IMG/VR virus record: IMGVR_UViG_3300020027_000005
Span: 1-64,000 of that record
Length of the DNA stretch: 64,000 nt
Source: a virus
Strand: one strand, 5' to 3'
The position numbers and the translations under genes are program-made. Shown here in pieces: positions 9,310 through 17,908 of this stretch. Position 1 is the stretch's first letter; every line of letters starts with the position of its first letter. A model generated the notes under the pieces. It ran no database searches. It was not told where the DNA came from and saw only the letters and a program-made list of their open reading frames with translations.

Positions 9310-9942
9310 ATGTCGAGTCCGAAAGGTAAGGCGATCCTCCAAGGCATCACGGGCCACGTCGTTCTCGGCTGGTTCACCCGCGAGTTTCCTCGTCTCGTGA
9401 ACCAGATCATCTCTTCGTTCCAGCACCGGAACGAGGTCGTTTCGGGTGGTGTGGTCACTGCCGGGACCGTCACCGCTTCCGCTCTCGGCCTGTCCGTCAC
9501 TGCAGTCGGTCTGATTCTGAACGGTCGGATCAAGGCGGCTCTCGGAGCCCTCGCGAACGTCGACTTGTTCACCACGGCTGGGAACGTGGCACAGCCGATC
9601 TACACGAACGGTGCGACCGCAGCTGCCATCTCGCTGGCCACCGACGAGATCGCTCACGTGGCGATCATCGCCTGCAATTCCGGCCAGGACGGAACGGCAG
9701 TCGACACCGACAACGGAGCTCCGCTGTACTTGGCGGTCGTGAACGGCACTGCGTCGACCTTCGCCGCCCAGACCGGTCCTCCGACGAGTGTGCAGATCCA
9801 GGCGGCTCTCGAGGCTTCGACTTCGAAACACGCGGGTGTGACGGGCTGGGTCTGGCTCGCTTCCGTCGTGTGGGACGAGAACAGCGCCTCCCCGACGGGC
9901 GTGGTCACGCTGAATCGGAACAACGTCGTCCAGGCCCTCTGA
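9310..9942 (+). CDS. Virion structural protein, beta-rich
   Basis: A 210-residue protein very rich in Ala, Val, Thr and Gly with few charged residues, typical of abundant structural or decoration proteins. The ATG at 9310 is preferred over GTG at 9304 because the GGAG at 9301-9304 overlaps the GTG but lies five bases from the ATG. A stretch near residues 45-70 (GGVVTAGTVTASALGL) resembles N-terminal segments of phage fibre or decoration proteins. It has its own upstream intergenic region, unlike most neighbours, suggesting separate or high expression. The exact virion location is unknown. Confidence 0.55.
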   Translation: MSSPKGKAILQGITGHVVLGWFTREFPRLVNQIISSFQHRNEVVSGGVVTAGTVTASALGLSVTAVGLILNGRIKAALGALANVDLFTTAGNVAQPIYTNGATAAAISLATDEIAHVAIIACNSGQDGTAVDTDNGAPLYLAVVNGTASTFAAQTGPPTSVQIQAALEASTSKHAGVTGWVWLASVVWDENSASPTGVVTLNRNNVVQAL

Positions 9943-9955
9943 TTCGGAGGGCTAG

Positions 9956-11620
9956 GTGTCCGTCTTCCTGACGGCCTTCTCTCTGGAGCTCATGAAGAGC
10001 GCCGAGGAGAAGAAAGAACAGAGGCCCAGCTACCTTCACTCGATGGTGGCTGGGATTCCTGTTCTCACAGGTCAGGCACTCTCGGACATTCCAGAAGGCG
10101 CGATCGAGGGGACTATCGAGCACTCGATCCGCAACAAGAAGTTCACTCCACGGGTGGACGTTGGAGCTCTTCGGTTCGGAAGTCGAATGGCTGCTGGACT
10201 TGGGACGACTCCGGTTTTCTTGAGCGGAATGCACGACATCACCAATGCGAAGTCCAAGAAGGACGAGCACGTGGGGATGGCGAAACTTGTTGCGGCCGGT
10301 GGTGCTTATGCAGGGGCTCGGGGAGCTATCGAAAGCAAGTTCTCCAAGGACATCGCGAAGAATCCGAAGTCCTGGAGATACGTCGCAGCTCGGACAGGGA
10401 TGGGCGTTGGCGGAGCCGCTCTCACCGGTTTGACTGTCGGACGTGCACTCCGACACGAGAAGAAAGAGCCGACCTTCCGAAAGAAGTACGTCGAGCCAGC
10501 CCTTGTCGGTGCAGGTCTTTCCTCCGGAAAGGCACTCATCGAGGAAGTGGCTCTCGAAGGAGGGAAGGCACTTCGAACTGCAGAAGGTCGCCGAGGTGTT
10601 GTCGGAAAGGCGGTTGGAAAGGCAGGAGCCGGAGCTGTCGGAACTCTCCTCCTCTCCGAGATCATGAGAAGAGCCCTCAAGCCGAAGTCTGGGAAGGAGA
10701 AGAAGTCCGCAGCCTCCATGGGTCCGACTGCAGAGCTGAACTCCCAGACCGATGACTGGGCCAAAAAGGCGAGCACAGAAGAGCTTCTGAAGTTCTACAA
10801 GGAACTCGAACTACGAGGCGGAGAACGGTCTCCTTCAGCCCGAGCGGCCTTCTACCCACTTCATGACGAACTCTCGAAGAGAGGAGTGTCTCTTCCGAAA
10901 CTCAAGGAGCGGGAAAACACAACCGGCTTGGTTCGAGCCCCGAATCGCTCGAGCCTTGTGGCACCCGCCGCTCTGCTCCTCACTCCGACTCTCGCCTACT
11001 CCGCTCTCACCACTCTCCCTTTGACCGACCGAGATCGGGTGCTCACGGACGCACTCGATCGGACCTACGTGCAGGGGAAGATCAACGTCGTGAGACACAG
11101 CAACGACGGAATTCTTCTGAGGCGTGGAGACGGCTTCGCAATTCCGGATACTGAAACTATCGGAGTTGCGGCGGAAACTGATCCAGCCGAATTTGCACAC
11201 GAGATTGGGCACGTTCGTCGTGGAGATATCCGAGGCAGGACCATCGGACACGCTGGAACGGTCGTGATCAGCAGAATCTCGAATGCTGCAGTCGCGTTCC
11301 TGAGTCTCGGAATCTTGGCCACGACTTTCGATCGCTCTTTCGCAACCAAGGAAGAGCTGGAGTCTAAGAGCCGGGCGGTGGCTGCAATCGGAGTCGTCGG
11401 AGCTGCGCTCTCTTCCCCGGTCCTGGCGGAAGAGGCGATGGCCAGTGTCAAGGCAACGAAGTATCTCTCGTCGGCTGGGGCTTCGACTTCTGAAATCGCA
11501 GGGAAAGTGGTCAAGAATCTCGGACCTGCTTTCGCTACATACGCAGCACCTGTCGCTCTTCCTTTCTTGATTGCTCGGATGCTGAAGAAGCGTTCACAGG
11601 CAGAGCCGGAAAAGGCCTAG
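9956..11620 (+). CDS. Membrane-type protein with HEIGH zinc-metalloprotease motif
   Basis: A 554-residue protein starting on GTG with GGAGG upstream. It has an HExxH motif, HEIGH at residues 415-419, in the context AEFAHEIGHVRRGD, like gluzincin or M48-type peptidases. Hydrophobic, Gly/Ala-rich segments occur near 140-155, 334-352, 430-455, 470-485 and 525-540, so it may be membrane-active. The N-terminus carries FSLELMKSA (residues 8-16), related to motifs in the next two proteins. It sits with two other Gly-zipper proteins upstream of the sigma gene. A role in ejection or virion maturation is inference; activity depends on an unverified third zinc ligand. Confidence 0.6.
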   Translation: MSVFLTAFSLELMKSAEEKKEQRPSYLHSMVAGIPVLTGQALSDIPEGAIEGTIEHSIRNKKFTPRVDVGALRFGSRMAAGLGTTPVFLSGMHDITNAKSKKDEHVGMAKLVAAGGAYAGARGAIESKFSKDIAKNPKSWRYVAARTGMGVGGAALTGLTVGRALRHEKKEPTFRKKYVEPALVGAGLSSGKALIEEVALEGGKALRTAEGRRGVVGKAVGKAGAGAVGTLLLSEIMRRALKPKSGKEKKSAASMGPTAELNSQTDDWAKKASTEELLKFYKELELRGGERSPSARAAFYPLHDELSKRGVSLPKLKERENTTGLVRAPNRSSLVAPAALLLTPTLAYSALTTLPLTDRDRVLTDALDRTYVQGKINVVRHSNDGILLRRGDGFAIPDTETIGVAAETDPAEFAHEIGHVRRGDIRGRTIGHAGTVVISRISNAAVAFLSLGILATTFDRSFATKEELESKSRAVAAIGVVGAALSSPVLAEEAMASVKATKYLSSAGASTSEIAGKVVKNLGPAFATYAAPVALPFLIARMLKKRSQAEPEKA

Positions 11621-11647
11621 GTACTGTACACTGCAGGCGGAGAAAGC

Positions 11648-12964
11648 ATGACGATCAAGGCCGGTGCCCGCAGGTTCGACATCGAAGCGGTCGTCCAGTT
11701 GGCGGGGACTGCGAGAAACCTCGACACCGTTGTGCACTTCTTCGACGAAGAGCTGGAGAAAATCGCTGCGGGTGTTGGTGCTGCTGCCGGTGAGGGGGTG
11801 GAGAAGCTGCTCCAAGCTCTTAGAGGACGAGGTGCTGCTCGTGCAGCTGCGAAGGTGAAAACTCCGAATCCTTCAAACAGAGCTGCTCTCGAACAGGCAC
11901 TCGACAAGGTTCGGCAGCAGGGTTCGACCTCGGCCTACAACGCGACCCCGGCCGGTCACATCGAACGACCCACCGGAGCTACTCCCACAGGTTTCCAGAC
12001 TCCCATGATGGCCCCTCCGAGAGAGGGTCCTCCGGCTCGGTCTGCGCTTCCTACCATGGCTCCGGATACGACCCAGAGAATCTCCCCTCCCCTGGGAGCA
12101 TCTCCGGCACTTTCGACTCCTGCACCTTCGTTGCGAGCCCCGGCTCCTGCACCGGCCCCGCAACCTGCGTCGGCAGTTCATGCAACGCCGCCTCCGACTC
12201 CCCCGCCTGTTGTTCCACCTCCGGTAGCGCCGGCTCCGGCCCCCGGTCGTGTTGCGACAATCTCCCAGACGCCTGTTGCGCCTCGACCGGCTCCGGTGGC
12301 CTCTGCAAGTGCTGCCGGAACCCAGGGCCCGGCCCAGGTTGCAGTTCCGAAAACCCCTCCTCCTTCTCCGACCCCCGGCCCGTCGACTCTGGCTCCTCCG
12401 ACCCCTTCGATTCGACCACCCGAAGGTGGACTCCCCCGTCCGACAAATCCGCAAGCGGTCCCTCCCCCGGCCCCACCGCCATTGCCCCCTCCCGCCCCGA
12501 CGGGACCCGCGTACGCTCCTGCGCCAACGTCGGGTCCCGTTCACGGACCGGCTCCTCTCGGAGCTACTGCAACTCCGGCCGCTACCGGAGCGATGGCGGA
12601 TCTCAAGACCGAAGCGCAGGCACTCCTCAGTGGAAACAGGGTGGGAGAGCAGCGCGTCCTCAACACTTCAGGTGGCTCAGTCGAACAAGCTGGAAATGCC
12701 ACCCCTTCGAAGAAGGCCCCGAAAGGTCCCTCTACACAAGGGCGTCCGGCTCCTCCAGTGCCAAAACCCGTTCCGACCACCGCGGCACCAGGAACTCCGT
12801 CTCCCTTCATCGACCAGGCGAAGGCCCAGGCGATGATGGGACAGAAGTGGTTTCAGGATCTCCCTCCCGAAAGGAAGCAGCAGATTCTGATGGCAGCAGG
12901 GATGGCTGGAACTGGTGCACTGGGTCTCGGAGCAGGCGTGGTCGGCTCAAGCCTCATGAACTAG
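11648..12964 (+). CDS. Proline-rich linker protein with C-terminal hydrophobic segment
   Basis: A 438-residue protein. Near residues 29-41 it has FFDEELEKIAAG. Residues ~110-320 are an extreme Pro/Ala/Thr/Ser low-complexity region, probably an extended disordered linker. Residues ~405-438 hold a glycine-zipper-like hydrophobic segment (MAGTGALGLGAGVVGSSL). GGAG lies upstream of the ATG. The architecture, a short helical head, a long flexible arm and a membrane-type tail, suits a virion protein that spans a distance or contacts a membrane. No known family was recognised. Neighbours on both sides share the head motif and the small-residue hydrophobic segments. Confidence 0.6.
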   Translation: MTIKAGARRFDIEAVVQLAGTARNLDTVVHFFDEELEKIAAGVGAAAGEGVEKLLQALRGRGAARAAAKVKTPNPSNRAALEQALDKVRQQGSTSAYNATPAGHIERPTGATPTGFQTPMMAPPREGPPARSALPTMAPDTTQRISPPLGASPALSTPAPSLRAPAPAPAPQPASAVHATPPPTPPPVVPPPVAPAPAPGRVATISQTPVAPRPAPVASASAAGTQGPAQVAVPKTPPPSPTPGPSTLAPPTPSIRPPEGGLPRPTNPQAVPPPAPPPLPPPAPTGPAYAPAPTSGPVHGPAPLGATATPAATGAMADLKTEAQALLSGNRVGEQRVLNTSGGSVEQAGNATPSKKAPKGPSTQGRPAPPVPKPVPTTAAPGTPSPFIDQAKAQAMMGQKWFQDLPPERKQQILMAAGMAGTGALGLGAGVVGSSLMN

Positions 12965-12973
12965 GGAGCGGAG

Positions 12974-13495
12974 ATGAACGAATTCGAACTGCACGGCCGG
13001 GTTGTCGCACAGGCCTTCTTCCTCGAGCTCGAGAAGATTGCGATGGCCGATCCGATGGACATCGTTCACGGTCTTCGAGCAAACCAGGCTCTCCGGAGTG
13101 CAGCCTCTCCGAGTCTTGTGCAGAAGCTCAAGCCGGGAACGGGGAGCTTCTTCGGGGCCGTGAAGGACAAGGTCCGTCTTCACTTGAAGGGACGGAATGT
13201 TCGGAAGAGTGCGATCAAGGACCTCGATAGCGCTTCCAAGTACACACCGGGGGCGGATGACATCGAGGACAACGCCAACCTCGCCAGGGCTGCTCGAGGT
13301 CGGGAAGCCGAACATGAACTTCACGGGAAGCCGGGTGAGTCGAGCTTCTTCGGCGGAAAGAAGAAGAAGGAGCCGGTGAGGGGTCACCGGGCCAGGCTTC
13401 GGGACCTCGCCTTCGGTGCGGGAATCGGTGGAGCAGGCGTGATCGGCACCAGCATGTACCTGAAAGGTGGACAGGCTGAGCCCGGCTACGAGTAA
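12974..13495 (+). CDS. Small ELEKIA-box protein with C-terminal hydrophobic segment
   Basis: A 173-residue protein. The N-terminus reads FELHGRVVAQ then AFFLELEKIA (residues ~14-23), almost the same box as in the preceding protein. The middle is basic. EHELHG near residue 112 also occurs in the protein encoded at 17905-18636. The C-terminus has a Gly/Ala-rich hydrophobic stretch at ~145-165. A strong GGAG lies upstream, and its stop overlaps the sigma-factor start (TAATG), so the two are co-translated. It may be a virion or membrane-associated partner; the function is unknown. Confidence 0.6.
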   Translation: MNEFELHGRVVAQAFFLELEKIAMADPMDIVHGLRANQALRSAASPSLVQKLKPGTGSFFGAVKDKVRLHLKGRNVRKSAIKDLDSASKYTPGADDIEDNANLARAARGREAEHELHGKPGESSFFGGKKKKEPVRGHRARLRDLAFGAGIGGAGVIGTSMYLKGGQAEPGYE

Positions 13496-14214
13496 TGGAA
13501 AAGGCCGAAAAGAAGACGAGGGCGGCCCAAGAGCTCGAACTCTGGCGCGACTGGAAGGCCAACCCTTCTGACGCCACGCTCGAGCCCTTGATGGCGTCCA
13601 TGCAAAACGTTGTTCAACAGCGGGTGAACCAGTTTCGTGGAGCTCCCGTTCCACCTGCCGCTGTTCAGGGTTTTGCAAACGTCCAGCTCAAAAAGGCCTT
13701 CCATACCTACAGCCCGGACAAGGGAGCTTCTCTCGCGACCCATGCGAACTGGTACTTGAAGAAGGTCCAGACCTTCGTCATCAAGCACCAGAACATCGGG
13801 AAGATTCCAGACCAGCGAGCGAACAACATCGCCGAGTACCGAGCTGCGAAAGAGGAACTCCGAGAGACGCTGGGGATGGAGCCAGACGCTCTCTCCTTGT
13901 CGGAACATCTCGGCTGGAGTCAGCGAGAGGTCGAGCGGATGGAGGCAGAGCAGAGAAAGGACCTCATCGCTTCCAAGAACCCAGAAGCTGACCAGCTCGC
14001 CGAAACCTACTCGAACCGAGAGAGGGAAGTTCTACGGTACATCCACTACGACCTGACCCCGGATGAGCGCCTGGTCTTCGAGTACACTCTGGGGTTGTAC
14101 GGAAAGCCGCAGATCTCGGCCACCGAGATTTCGAGAAGGATGAGTATCTCTCTTCCGAAGGTCAGCCGAATTCGAGCGAAGATCGACAAGAAGCTTCGTG
14201 CCCGGGGTGTGTAG
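13495..14214 (+). CDS. Sigma-70-family RNA polymerase sigma factor
   Basis: A 239-residue protein with group-3-like sigma architecture. Region 2 lies at about residues 30-105, with the core-binding/melting pattern LKKAFHTYSPDKGASLATHA and NWYLKKVQ. A region 3-like helical segment is at 115-155 (ALSLSEHLGWSQREVERME). Region 4 lies at 187-235, starting TPDERLVFEY and ending in a helix-turn-helix (ATEISRRMSISLPKVSRIRA). There is no region 1.1. It presumably directs a core RNA polymerase to phage promoters; the obvious partner is the fused beta-beta' enzyme at 57610. Its place inside the virion operon suggests late expression or packaging. That link is inference. Confidence 0.85.
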   Translation: MEKAEKKTRAAQELELWRDWKANPSDATLEPLMASMQNVVQQRVNQFRGAPVPPAAVQGFANVQLKKAFHTYSPDKGASLATHANWYLKKVQTFVIKHQNIGKIPDQRANNIAEYRAAKEELRETLGMEPDALSLSEHLGWSQREVERMEAEQRKDLIASKNPEADQLAETYSNREREVLRYIHYDLTPDERLVFEYTLGLYGKPQISATEISRRMSISLPKVSRIRAKIDKKLRARGV

Positions 14215-14420
14215 TGGCTTTGTCCGCAGAAACCATTACCAACCTCGAGATCGCAAAGATTGCGATTCAGGAGTACCTGGACAACCGTGTGGATGAAATC
14301 GACGACCTCGTCTTCAACCTGAAGGCATACGGGGTCCCGCTCGACTCTCTGTCGGTCAGCACTACGGAAGCTGCGACGGACGAGGCCATGGCCACCATCT
14401 CCAGCCTTCTGGCATTCTGA
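14214..14420 (+). CDS. Small helical protein, unknown
   Basis: A 68-residue acidic protein starting on a GTG that overlaps the sigma stop (TAGTG). It is mostly helical (residues 5-40) with a Thr/Ala-rich C-terminal helix. The coupling makes it a candidate sigma cofactor or anti-sigma protein, but nothing in its sequence proves this. A small structural protein is equally possible. Confidence 0.55.
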   Translation: MALSAETITNLEIAKIAIQEYLDNRVDEIDDLVFNLKAYGVPLDSLSVSTTEAATDEAMATISSLLAF

Positions 14421-14426
14421 GGAACC

Positions 14427-15017
14427 ATGGAGTCCGTTACTCTCGTCTTTCTCGATTCCATGATCGGAAACCAGGTTGTCCCCAACCTGTTGATCACGGT
14501 CTATGAAGAAGACGGGATTAACCTCGTTACCTATGGACGAACTGGGCCCGACGGTACGGTAGAGCTGCTCGCGCCTGTGGGTAACTACGTCGTCCGAACC
14601 TTCAAGATCGGAGTGACTCCGACAGAAGAGACCTTGACCGTCGAAATCGGGGGAGGTTCTTTCACCTTCTACGTCTCGACCATCCTGGTGGCCCCTCCTC
14701 CCTCTCCGAGGGTTTGTCGGCTCTTCTCGAACTTCGTGTCGTTGAACGGACGGCCTTGGGTTCAGTTCAGACTTCAGGTCTCCAACATGTTCGACCCGAA
14801 GGCGGCAGAGGGTCTCGCGGTCGTCGAGAACACGTTGACCCTCGAGACTGACGCCGCAGGCCATGTGGAGTTCGACGTCGTTCGAGGGGCCAGAATCCGG
14901 GTCACGTTCATCACCACCCCCTTCAGCCGGGAGATCGTGGTTCCGGATAAGGCGGTCGAGAACCTTATGACTGCGCTGGGGGAGTCTACGGACAACTTCC
15001 GTGTTGTTCGGAGATAG
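14427..15017 (+). CDS. Two-domain beta-sandwich virion protein
   Basis: A 196-residue protein. Residues 1-90 resemble a carboxypeptidase-regulatory-like or PEGA-type beta sandwich (GRTGPDGTVELLAPVGNYVV). Residues ~95-190 form a second beta domain with TDAAGHVEFDVVRGA near 150. The second domain appears related to one in the protein encoded at 18633-19307 (TDKDGYVQFDLLQGA). An AGGA precedes the ATG. Such small beta domains usually decorate tails or fibres and mediate weak surface contacts. The exact virion location is unknown. Confidence 0.55.
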   Translation: MESVTLVFLDSMIGNQVVPNLLITVYEEDGINLVTYGRTGPDGTVELLAPVGNYVVRTFKIGVTPTEETLTVEIGGGSFTFYVSTILVAPPPSPRVCRLFSNFVSLNGRPWVQFRLQVSNMFDPKAAEGLAVVENTLTLETDAAGHVEFDVVRGARIRVTFITTPFSREIVVPDKAVENLMTALGESTDNFRVVRR

Positions 15018-15025
15018 GAGCCTGC

Positions 15026-17083
15026 ATGCCGATCAATAAGACCATCGCCAGGCTCTATTCCGCATCGCGGAACATGCTCATCAACCCCTACTTCGAGGGG
15101 ATTGACGTCAACCTGGCTGCAGCGAACCTGAACCAAGACTTCCTCCCGGTTCCCCATGGGGATCTCTTTCGGTTCGCCCCTGGTTGGTTCCCCTACGGCG
15201 GAGCCGCAAATGGCGATTACGCTCGCCCCGACACCTACACTTTCTCGACGATCGACAATCCGTTCGCCAACAACACGAGTGGCGAGCGGGTGAACCAGGC
15301 CGAGACGACTTCCGACCAGCGTTACGGGAACGGCATCATCATCGAGCAAGAGTCTGGGAAGGACTTCGGAATCGTCCAGCCCATCCTGCGGGGAGCTGCA
15401 CTCAAGCGGGCGACGAAGGTCCGTATCACCGGGTGCTACCAGATCCTCCAGAACGATGGAGCTGGTGGAATCGGGTCTGATGTTTCCGGGATCCACATCT
15501 ACTTGAAGAAGGAACTTCGGGCGATCAACATCGGAACCGGGAAAGTCGCCGAGGCTGCGTCGACTTCGAGCAGTGTGGATGCGAACACACTCACTTCTCC
15601 AGGAGGAACTACCTGGATTACCGACGGGGTGGCCATCGGGGACACGCTAGTCGTCCCGAACGAGGGCTACTTCACGATCACGAGTGTGGTTTCGGAAACC
15701 AACCTCGATGTGACTCCGAACATGACCCACCCTACCGGGCTCGAGGCCGGGGTCTACGTTCTCGGTCCTCCCTCGGCTACGACGGGTCGGGCAACTGAGG
15801 ACGGTCAGAGAATCGTTCTTCCTCCAGAGACTCGGTTCGTGGCCCATCTCATGCCGACCGATACCGACTTTCTTCACGCAGATGGAGAGGCCGGAATCAC
15901 GGGTACCGAACAACTCATCCGAGCGTACGACTTTCTGGCGGTGGCTCCAGGAGGGAATGATGCGCAGTACAAGCACCTGGTTCTGGGGCCATCTACGGCA
16001 CTTCCTGGGGATCGAAGAGGTTTCCGGAATCCCGAAGTTCTGACGAACTTCACGGCTTGGATTCTCGAAGACCAGGTCGAGACCAGCAACGGGAAAGGCG
16101 ATGTTCTCTTCTCGTCTGACGACTCGGTCGGCGGGACCGTCACCCCGACGGAAGATCTCATCTTCTTCGACGAGATCATTACCCTGAACGAGACCGCACC
16201 GACCAGCACCCAGGGCGAGTACTTTCTGATCATCCAGCCAGTGAAGCCCTCGCTCTCGGCATCGATCAATGGCTCGGTTTCGATCGTGATCTGGGGAGTC
16301 TCGCTTCAGATTCTCGATAGCGCGGAGGAAGGAGAGTCAAATCTCATCACGGAGTTCACTGCCGGTCGTCGGAACTCGTCGGTGAACATGGACGGGTGGC
16401 CTGCGAAGTACCTGGCGTCCTACCCGATCTACATCCCGACGGTGCTACCCCTCAGTGTGAACTTCCGTCAGGGACATGCCGATACCCAGGACGGGAATCC
16501 GGTCTACGCCACCACGAAGTCTTCGAACAAAGGTGTCCCTCAGCCGCCCGTCTTCCGTTTTCGGGATGGAGAGAACCCGGACACCGTCAACGAAGAGATC
16601 TACATCGCAGAGCAGGTTCGCTATCCTCCAGGCCTGGTCGTCGTCGGTGGCGGAGTTCCTGTCGAAGACCGGAGTGCGACGTGGTCCACGAACATGAACC
16701 TTCGACTCATCGAAGGCTTCTGTCCGCCGCCCTACAACGACAGCGATCGTTACCTGGGCGCCTTCCTCACCCACGAAGACTCGCTCGGGAGGCTTGTCGC
16801 AGAGCTGGACATTCTCCCCGCAGCAGCGGACAGCACGGTTCTTCGCTTCGACACCGTCTTCCGAAACAAGATCGGGCTGTATGACGGCGGAGCGGACGGT
16901 GAGGCGCTGGTGAATCTGGAACAGACCAACTTCCAGCGAATGGGAGCTTCGTCCTTGTTCTTCGTGATGGTCACCCCGCTCCACAACGACACCCCCTCCA
17001 CGTCCATCATCAAGCTCCGGGACGGGTGGGTGTACGGGGTCTACGATCCACGCTGGGGCCTGGCCTCCACACACTGGGACTGA
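15026..17083 (+). CDS. Large beta-rich virion protein
   Basis: A 685-residue protein with AGGAG five bases upstream of the ATG. The N-terminal ~150 residues (NPYFEGIDVNLAAANLNQD and onward) have the look of a carbohydrate-binding or jelly-roll domain. Residues ~175-250 contain one copy of a GD-box beta module (DGVAIGDTLVVPNEGYFTIT) that recurs in other virion genes here. The remainder is beta-rich with many Asp, Thr and Gly residues. A tail surface or receptor-contacting role is plausible. No enzymatic motif was recognised. Confidence 0.5.
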   Translation: MPINKTIARLYSASRNMLINPYFEGIDVNLAAANLNQDFLPVPHGDLFRFAPGWFPYGGAANGDYARPDTYTFSTIDNPFANNTSGERVNQAETTSDQRYGNGIIIEQESGKDFGIVQPILRGAALKRATKVRITGCYQILQNDGAGGIGSDVSGIHIYLKKELRAINIGTGKVAEAASTSSSVDANTLTSPGGTTWITDGVAIGDTLVVPNEGYFTITSVVSETNLDVTPNMTHPTGLEAGVYVLGPPSATTGRATEDGQRIVLPPETRFVAHLMPTDTDFLHADGEAGITGTEQLIRAYDFLAVAPGGNDAQYKHLVLGPSTALPGDRRGFRNPEVLTNFTAWILEDQVETSNGKGDVLFSSDDSVGGTVTPTEDLIFFDEIITLNETAPTSTQGEYFLIIQPVKPSLSASINGSVSIVIWGVSLQILDSAEEGESNLITEFTAGRRNSSVNMDGWPAKYLASYPIYIPTVLPLSVNFRQGHADTQDGNPVYATTKSSNKGVPQPPVFRFRDGENPDTVNEEIYIAEQVRYPPGLVVVGGGVPVEDRSATWSTNMNLRLIEGFCPPPYNDSDRYLGAFLTHEDSLGRLVAELDILPAAADSTVLRFDTVFRNKIGLYDGGADGEALVNLEQTNFQRMGASSLFFVMVTPLHNDTPSTSIIKLRDGWVYGVYDPRWGLASTHWD

Positions 17084-17086
17084 TCC

Positions 17087-17908
17087 ATGGACATCTACAA
17101 CGCGGTCGTCGGAAGAGAGATGGAAGTCCCGTTGTGGTTCGGAGTCACCACGGGTCTGACTCTGGCCACTCTCGACTCTGTCGACGCGATTGACGGAACC
17201 GAAATCATCGACTTCGAGGACGACCTCGGTGCAAGCCTCGAAGAAATCGGCGGCGTTCCAGGGTACTATCTTCTGACCTTTGTTCCTCGTAGATCGGGCA
17301 CCCTGTACTTGAACCTCGTAGATGGCGCCGTCGTGAACGAGTTCGTGGTTCAGTCGGTTCTGCCGGTCCCTCCCATGGTGGCAGACCCGTCCATCGAATC
17401 CGACCACACCATCACGGTCCAGGTCGGAGGAGACAACGTTCCGGGAGCGACGGTCCGGGTCTACAACGAAGCAGGGACGACTCTCCTGGCTCGAGGACTC
17501 ACGGATTCCCAGGGACAGGTCACATTCGTGCTCGAGGCGGGTGCGTACCAGACCCGGGTGAGCAAGGTCGGGTACGACTTCGCCAGCGTGAACCCGACGG
17601 ACATCATCGTCATTCCGAACGACAACATCGTTCCGAGGCTGGACGAGATCCTCCCTTCTTCGGCCTCGATCGGAGACACCGTCACCCTGCTGGGCCAGTT
17701 TTTCGACGACGAAGAGTCTGAAGTCATGTTCGGGGCAGCGACTCCGGAACCCGCTCTCTTCGTGAGTCCAGTGACCCGAGCTCTGATGGTGGTGGTTCCC
17801 GCAGGGCTCACCGACCTCGCCATTCCTGTTCGTGTGAGGAAGCCAGACCCGGAGAATCCGGGAGAGTACTTCCTCTCGAATGTGGTGACCCTGACGAGGG
17901 TTCCGTGA
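17087..17908 (+). CDS. Ig/carboxypeptidase-regulatory-like and IPT/TIG-like protein
   Basis: A 273-residue protein of small beta domains. Residues ~1-95 form a beta domain. Residues ~100-180 look like a carboxypeptidase-regulatory-like repeat (LTDSQGQVTFVLEAGAYQT). Residues ~183-270 look like an IPT/TIG fold (LDEILPSSASIGDTVTLLG). Phages often use such domains to decorate tails. It is followed by a GTGA-overlapping start of a very different helical protein. The ribosome binding site is weak. Confidence 0.55.
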   Translation: MDIYNAVVGREMEVPLWFGVTTGLTLATLDSVDAIDGTEIIDFEDDLGASLEEIGGVPGYYLLTFVPRRSGTLYLNLVDGAVVNEFVVQSVLPVPPMVADPSIESDHTITVQVGGDNVPGATVRVYNEAGTTLLARGLTDSQGQVTFVLEAGAYQTRVSKVGYDFASVNPTDIIVIPNDNIVPRLDEILPSSASIGDTVTLLGQFFDDEESEVMFGAATPEPALFVSPVTRALMVVVPAGLTDLAIPVRVRKPDPENPGEYFLSNVVTLTRVP

